From Sphaerosporella brunnea (Eukaryota; Ascomycota; Pezizomycetes; Pezizales; Pyronemataceae): DNA of 12,164 bases. The stretch lies in assembly GCA_008704415.1 (NCBI GenBank), contig VXIS01000604.1:1-12164 (forward strand), given 5' to 3'. The position numbers were made by a program, and so were the translations under genes. Numbering within the stretch: the stretch's first letter is position 1; each line of letters opens with the position of its first letter. This document shows, one piece after another, positions 7,918-12,164 of this stretch. Under the pieces are notes generated by a model. The model was given only the letters and a program-made list of their open reading frames with translations, ran no database searches and had not been told where the DNA came from.

Positions 7918-8003
7918 ACAAGTTTGCTCAAAAATCTTTCCATTTCTATTCCCACCCATCCATCCAAAAAGCAAGAGAGGAGTAAGGCTCGCTGTTCGCT
8001 CAA

Positions 8004-8027
8004 AAATCCAAATCCAAATCCAAATCC
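8004..8027 (+). repeat. AAATCC tandem hexamer (4 copies)
   Basis: Four exact 6-bp units followed by AAAAA. A hexamer array keeps all frames open and produces artefactual alternating dipeptide frames on the minus strand. Confidence 0.9.
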
Positions 8028-8285
8028 AAAAAGGCAAACTCCAACGCTCCCAAAAACCCTCCAGCATAAGTAAAAAACAAAAACAAATAAAAACAACACA
8101 AATAAAAAAGAAAAGAAAAACAACGCCTATGTAGCCCGCCATGAGTAGGTATCAAGTATGTGCAACGAAAAAAGCCCTCCTCCACAGTCTATCCAACTTC
8201 CATGCGTGCAACAGGCCTTCTCCTCCCTCGCAAGAATCCGTGCATCTGCAAATCTCCCAAGCCAATATTTACAAGGACGTTGGTC

Positions 8286-9572
8286 CTAATAGGCAGCAGA
8301 CATGCGTCTGCCCATTAACCTTCCTAGCCCGCCCTCCAACTCACTCTCTCGACAGAGGGCCGGCATTTCCTCAACAATTCTCTTCCCCCACATTTTCTGG
8401 AACGCGATTTCCTCCAGCGAGCTCTTCGCCCTCTGGCGCTTCCTCTCAGTCTGCGTGTTCGGGCTGGCGACTCTCGCCAGCGGCGAGAAGAGCTGGTCAT
8501 CATCGACCTGCATCTCGCACTCAAAAATGCCCTCATCAGCCGCATGCGCCCCGGAGCCAGAACTGGAGCCCACATATCCCTCCGGGAAAATTTTGAGCGG
8601 GGCGGGGGCCTGCGGCATGGGCAGCACATCGTCGTCCTCATCTTCACTCCAGACAAACTCGTCGACGCCGTTGGTACCGCCCGAGCCGCCGCTCCAGAGG
8701 GACCGCCGGTCCTGCTCTTCTAGGTCGATCGCGTCGAGCATGTGGTTGCGCGCCTCGATCGCTGCGATCTCTTCGGCGCGCCGTTTGCGGTCGATTTTAC
8801 CGGGGGTTGGGGCAGACTGTTGTGGCGGCGCCGACGCCCGCTGCTCCCGCACGAAATTCAGCACTCGCTCCCACCGTGCAAGCCGTGAGTCTTTGCCGAT
8901 TTTGGCGACGGCGTCGCGGGTGAGGCGTTGCCGGGAGCGTGCGGGAGAGCGTGCGGGAGAGCGTGAACGGGGCTGCGGCGCTAGGTGCGGCTGGTGGTGG
9001 TAGGCGCCCGGTTTTGGGGACGAGGAGCCGGAGGGTGGCCGCGACGAGTAGATGGTGGTGTTGCCGCGGGGCACCGAGTTCTGCATCATTTGCGGGTGGT
9101 GATGGTGTTGCTGGTGGTTGATGGGCATAGTCGCCAGCGGAGGACTCGCTGGTACGCAGAGGCCGGGTGTGTTGTCGTAGGAAGAGGCCGGTGTCAACAC
9201 CATAAACCCTCCGGGGAGAAGACACTGCTGCTGCTGCATACTCGGGGGTGGAGGTGGTGGCGGGTGCGTGGTGTTTGTGTATGAAGGTTGAGAAGCGTGG
9301 AGGGTATGCAGTGCTGCGCGTGCACTCCGAAGGACATCAGTGTAGTGCGCGTGCTGTGGTGATGGTGGTGGTGGTGGTGCCTGAGTGCTCCCGTGGTATT
9401 GATAACGAAGCGGTGTGGTCTGCGGAGATACCGGTGATGCTGGGGGAGTCGGAAAAGCCTGCTGCGCCTGCTGCGTGCAGGCTTGCGGTGTGGGCGCGTG
9501 GCTCGGAGGGTGAGAGGCTGATGCGGCCAGCTGGTGGAGGAGCTTCAGCTTTTTCATTGCGTTCGAACCCAT
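8286..9572 (-). CDS. Disordered, Pro/Gln/His-rich protein with RS segment and NLS-like patch (428 aa)
   Basis: Single intronless frame from an ATG in strong context (CCACCGCCATGG) to TAG. Residues 1-19 (MGSNAMKKLKLLHQLAASA) could form a short basic helix. Residues 20-200 are low-complexity, with runs of Pro (104-110), Gln (113-116) and His (155-158). Residues 202-215 form an RS-type segment (RSRSPARSPARSRQ). Residues 216-295 are helical and charged, including RLARWERVLNFVREQRAS and RKRRAEEIAAIEARNHMLDAID. An acidic patch EFVWSEDEDDD lies at 305-315. ERKRQRAK (376-383) resembles a nuclear localisation signal and precedes a helical tail SSLEEIAFQKMWGKRIVEEM. No membrane segment or signal peptide. 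I do not recognise the family; a nuclear or RNA-linked role is only a compositional guess. The charged, patterned C-terminal half argues for a real gene. The opposite-strand frame at 8302-9003 is its shadow. Confidence 0.78.
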   Translation of the reverse strand: MGSNAMKKLKLLHQLAASASHPPSHAPTPQACTQQAQQAFPTPPASPVSPQTTPLRYQYHGSTQAPPPPPSPQHAHYTDVLRSARAALHTLHASQPSYTNTTHPPPPPPPSMQQQQCLLPGGFMVLTPASSYDNTPGLCVPASPPLATMPINHQQHHHHPQMMQNSVPRGNTTIYSSRPPSGSSSPKPGAYHHQPHLAPQPRSRSPARSPARSRQRLTRDAVAKIGKDSRLARWERVLNFVREQRASAPPQQSAPTPGKIDRKRRAEEIAAIEARNHMLDAIDLEEQDRRSLWSGGSGGTNGVDEFVWSEDEDDDVLPMPQAPAPLKIFPEGYVGSSSGSGAHAADEGIFECEMQVDDDQLFSPLARVASPNTQTERKRQRAKSSLEEIAFQKMWGKRIVEEMPALCRESELEGGLGRLMGRRMSAAY

Positions 9573-9752
9573 GGCGGTGGTAGGGGGCCAGGCGAAGCAA
9601 ATTTCAGTTTAAGGGGGGGGGGCGGTGTGAGCGCGCAAAGCTATCAGCAGTAATTATTTGATGGCAGCTGTGGCAGGTCGGATGCGTGGGTGCGCTTGCG
9701 GGAAGGCAGTGTCGATGTATAAAAAGGGTTTGTCTCCCGGGAGGTCTAAGGG

Positions 9753-9760
9753 AATTTATA
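9753..9760 (-). promoter_or_regulatory. Candidate TATA box of the 428-aa gene
   Basis: TATAAATT on the minus strand, with no intervening ATG before the chosen start. A TATAAAA on the opposite strand (9719-9725) and the palindrome CTCCCGGGAG (9734-9743) lie beside it, so orientation is uncertain. Confidence 0.4.
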
Positions 9761-9819
9761 CAGGATGTTCTGCTTGCTGGTCGTGTGTACGTGGAAGATG
9801 GCAAGCTGGTAGCAAGGCA

Positions 9820-9843
9820 AGTAGTAGTAGTAGTAGTAGTAGT
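9820..9843 (+). repeat. (AGT)8 microsatellite
   Basis: Eight exact trinucleotide units. It accounts for the poly-Tyr run in an artefactual minus-strand frame. Confidence 0.95.
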
Positions 9844-10360
9844 ATCGTGAGGTCGAAGGGCGCGAATGCTCACGGTCTGGAGGCGTGAATATATAACAGC
9901 CCCCTCTCCAAGCACAAGCACACACGCACCACCCGGGCTGACAGTTGTTCATCGTACCCGCGGCCAGTTGCACGATCCCTACCACCGCCGTTCGCCTATG
10001 GGGTGTGGTGGCTGCTCGGGAACGCAAAAAATTTAAAAAAACAGCAGCCGCTTGGCTTGCTTTTCGTAGCATAACGCGGAACGGAAACCGGGGGCTAGCC
10101 CGGCTGGGTGCGTGTGAGCGAGTCGCCTCTGTCTGAGCCAGGCGAACGAGCAACCGCCGTGACCAAGCAAAACCCCGCCGAATCCGCCGACGAGAACCAG
10201 AACCTCCCGGCATGTACTCTGGACACCACTCTGCGCTGCTCCAGCGTATCTGGAGGTACACGATGAGGCCTGTCCCAATCCGGCATTCCGAGCGTGTGTA
10301 GCCGAACTGCAACGCGCCAGATCGAGGAAAACAACCACCGCCGCACAGCGAAAGCGACGG

Positions 10361-10390
10361 AACACACACACGCACACACATACACACACT
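10361..10390 (+). repeat. Imperfect (CA)n microsatellite
   Basis: CA dinucleotides interrupted by single G and T substitutions. Confidence 0.9.
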
Positions 10391-10584
10391 GTCGTGGCCT
10401 TGCGTTGAACATCGGTGAACAACAACAACCCGCCATCCAATCTCAATGCTCAATCTATCCTCTACACACCCCTCTCCCCCCCCACCATCCAATGAACCAA
10501 TTGCAATGCTCTTCGCTGTTTCTGCCTTCCGTTGCATCATGTACCTGCTCGAGCCCGCGTTTCTGCCCTCTGCACCCCATTCAC

Positions 10585-10628
10585 GAGAGAAGAGAGACAG
10601 CGAGAGAGGGAGCGGGAGAGAGAGAGAG
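10585..10628 (+). repeat. GA-rich tract (CT-rich on the minus strand)
   Basis: GAGA-type purine tract. On the minus strand it is a pyrimidine tract about 1 kb before the 428-aa gene's start, similar in distance to the C/T tract before the Gln-rich gene. It could mark a distal promoter. Confidence 0.7.
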
Positions 10629-11627
10629 TTGAGGTGAAGGGAGGGAGGTGGGGGATGAGAAGGCATGCGAGGCGCTGAGAATTGGAGCGAGCGTGTGCAG
10701 GTAGCAGCGGCGACCTCGTTCACGCTGCCATCAAAGCTGGATAGATTGCTCGTTGCTGCCGCAAACAAACAGCGCTGAAACTTTGCACCAGACGACGGCA
10801 GAGGTGAAAAAAAAAAATATCCCTTCGTCTCGAGTCCAGTCAAAATAGGTAGCAGCGGTTGACGAAAAAAAAAAAATTCCGTGCACTTGACCACGATCCA
10901 AAAGGACAGTTTCTGCTGCTGATGCTGGTGGTGGTAGCCCTCCACGTATCCTGCTAGGTTACGTGGCGGCTTCGACCTCCAATTCGTCGCCCGAGATAGG
11001 TAAGTATGCAGGCGTGAAGTGAGGCCAACAACCACCGTGAGCACACTAGGAGAAGCAGAAGCAGAATCAGAAGTGCCGCAGACGCGAGCGAGCGGACGGG
11101 TATCCCGCTGCTGCTGCTGCAGCGCGGGGTGGGGGGGGGGGGGCGCGGGGAGAGACTCTACTCTAGAGACTCTACGCAAATATCATCGTCGAACCACAAC
11201 CTCTTTCTCTCTCCTCCGAATGCCTGATCTACAAACATACATAACATAGCATAGCCGCACAACCCCCAACCCAACACCCATAGGGCCAATGGCCCGTTGC
11301 TGGCACCACACAAATAGCGTGCTTTGACTTCCTGGCCAACGGCAGTAGATCCACCGTAACCGCATCGATAGTATTGGCGAGGGCGAGCCTTGTATGGTAA
11401 GTACCATGTACTATCTACCCGCACCCCCAAAGAAACTTCCGGTAAGTACGGTACGGTGCCCTCCTCTCCTGCTCCGGATCCGAGGTGGGGGATGCAGCTT
11501 GACGTGCGAGCAAGCAAGCACTGCCGACTTCCAAACCCCCAAGGTTTCGGCGCACTGCAGAGGCCGGATCAGCCAGATTCAAACTCTAGCGACGTACGTG
11601 CATACACAGATACATATCGCCATATCG

Positions 11628-11628
<1 letters not shown>

Positions 11629-11661
<33 letters not shown>
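11629..11661 (+). repeat. (ATC)11 microsatellite
   Basis: Eleven exact trinucleotide units. It yields poly-Ser, poly-His and poly-Asp in the various frames, none of which is a supported gene. Confidence 0.95.
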
Positions 11662-11663
<2 letters not shown>

Positions 11664-12046
11664 TCTCGGGAAAGAGAGAGGAAAAAATTTGTCGAGAAGG
11701 CGAAGTCACGCGATTGGTCTCGCCACTTTGTGGCTTGTTTTTTTTTTTGGGTGGGGCGGGGGGTTTGCGCTCCGCCCGCCCCCGCCCCGTCTTCACCCGG
11801 CGGTGCTACGAGTTCCGAAGGCCGCCCTAGAGGTAACCACAATTTCTTTAGCGGCCCTCTCCTTCGGAACGAAAACCAACTTGTGCTGATCTTTGACAAC
11901 AGCCGGGCGCTGGGACGGCTAGGTTATGGTCTTTACGGGTAGAGTAGGTACGAGTCCTTGCATGATCTCCATCGTACGGTTCTCGGAGAAAATATCGAGG
12001 TGGCGCTGTTCCGATATCGATGTCAAACATCCTCTCCCTCCCCCCC

Positions 12047-12083
12047 AACGTTTCCCGTAAACACCCATGCGGGAAACAACGTT
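12047..12083. repeat. Inverted repeat GTTTCCCG / CGGGAAAC
   Basis: Perfect 8-bp arms at 12050-12057 and 12070-12077 around a 12-nt spacer, extended by AAC/CGTT outer pairs with a 2-nt bulge. The arms contain TTTCCCG and GCGGGAAA, resembling E2F-type half-sites. A protein-binding role is speculative. Confidence 0.55.
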
Positions 12084-12164
12084 ACATACATCAGATCTCG
12101 GGGGTATGCGGTATGTATGTAGGAAAATCGTACGGTGGCAGATCATCATCGCCATCATCGTGTG

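Larger units (their letters stand above)
7451..8285. other. Repeat-rich intergenic region, including the likely 3' UTR of the 428-aa gene
   Basis: No gene is supported. It contains an 11-base G run (about 7472-7482), a (CT)n tract (7642-7660), a 7-bp hairpin ACCCCTG/CAGGGGT (7697-7716), CACAATAG x3 (7889-7912), AAATCC x4 (8004-8027) and an A-rich stretch (8070-8123). Read on the minus strand, the last is T-rich, as expected downstream of the stop at 8288-8286. Confidence 0.55.
9573..10640 (-). promoter_or_regulatory. Upstream region of the 428-aa gene
   Basis: From the start codon back to 9948 there is no ATG on the minus strand (about 375 bases), consistent with a leader. TATAAATT reads on the minus strand at 9760-9753, about 180 bp before the ATG, and is a candidate TATA box. 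(AGT)8 lies at 9820-9843, a CA-rich repeat at 10361-10390 and a GA-rich (CT-rich on the minus strand) tract at 10585-10628. A frame open for 477 codons crosses this region but consists largely of translated simple repeats. Confidence 0.5.
10641..12164. other. Intergenic region without a supported gene
   Basis: Both strands were read. Open frames are short or built from simple repeats, with no recognisable domains. It holds two A runs (10808-10817 and 10865-10875), CTG repeats followed by a 12-base G run (about 11107-11142), a direct repeat AGAGACTCTAC (11151-11161 and 11165-11175), (ATC)11 at 11629-11661 and an inverted repeat at 12047-12083. Promoter sequence for a gene beyond the right edge is possible. 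Confidence 0.5.

Noticed and set aside
7889..8027. Regularly spaced repeats considered as a CRISPR-like array
   Set aside because: The repeats are contiguous short tandem units without spacers, in a eukaryotic genome.
7875..8185. Minus-strand frames with FGFGFG, WIWIWI or LDLDLD
   Set aside because: All three come from the AAATCC hexamer array read in different frames.
9746..11179. Minus-strand frame open for 477 codons
   Set aside because: It translates microsatellites (poly-Tyr from AGT, CMCVRVCV from CA, SLSLPLPL from GA, FFFF from A runs) and has no protein-like domain. Low stop frequency in repeat-rich DNA explains it.
11390..11942. Two overlapping plus-strand frames with poly-Ser or poly-His
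   Set aside because: The runs are the ATC microsatellite; the flanks have no recognisable protein features.
1..12164. tRNA, rRNA or snoRNA genes
   Set aside because: I saw no convincing A/B box pair or tRNA-like fold by eye on either strand; a covariance-model scan would settle it.

Overview
The window looks like a euchromatic stretch of a filamentous ascomycete genome (Pezizomycotina). The main anchor is a type I mannose-6-phosphate isomerase gene carrying two very short spliceosomal introns (56 and 46 nt) with fungal CTGAC-type branch points. Long pyrimidine-rich leaders, intron-poor genes for disordered proteins, many short microsatellites and a decayed Tad/LINE-like retrotransposon tail fit the same picture. 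The class within Pezizomycotina cannot be fixed from this sequence.

Layout from left to right. 1-1719 is promoter and leader, with a C/T-rich tract at about 688-900 and no ATG on the + strand from 650 to 1719. 1720-3213 (+) is an intronless gene for a 497-residue Gln-rich, mostly disordered protein with a (Leu-Gln-Gln)7 run and a basic C-terminal module. 3214-4118 holds its 3' region and the next promoter, which has an inverted CCAAT box and a GC-rich element. 4119-5489 (+) is mannose-6-phosphate isomerase in three exons (422 aa), with all expected zinc ligands. 5490-5877 is a convergent 3' intergenic stretch. 5878-6303 (-) is a small gene with a good TATA box, a CAA-rich leader and a strong start context, but its reading frame is broken by an in-frame TAG beside indel-prone tracts. 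6304-6963 is intergenic. 6964-7450 (+) is a 5'-truncated, frameshifted 3' end of a non-LTR retrotransposon: a C-terminal CCHC knuckle, a 3' hairpin and an A-rich tail. 7451-8285 is repeat-rich intergenic DNA. 8286-9572 (-) is an intronless gene for a 428-residue disordered protein with an RS segment, an acidic patch and a basic NLS-like patch. 9573-12164 is its upstream region and further intergenic DNA with many microsatellites; no convincing gene was found there.

Functionally only the isomerase is assigned: it links fructose-6-phosphate to mannose-6-phosphate and so feeds GDP-mannose synthesis for cell wall mannan, glycoproteins and GPI anchors. The two long disordered proteins look regulatory or RNA/nucleus-related by composition only. 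There is no sign of a biosynthetic cluster, operon-like unit, CRISPR array or novel defence system. The most useful leads are the broken small gene with an intact promoter, the retroelement tail, and the very long ATG-free leader.
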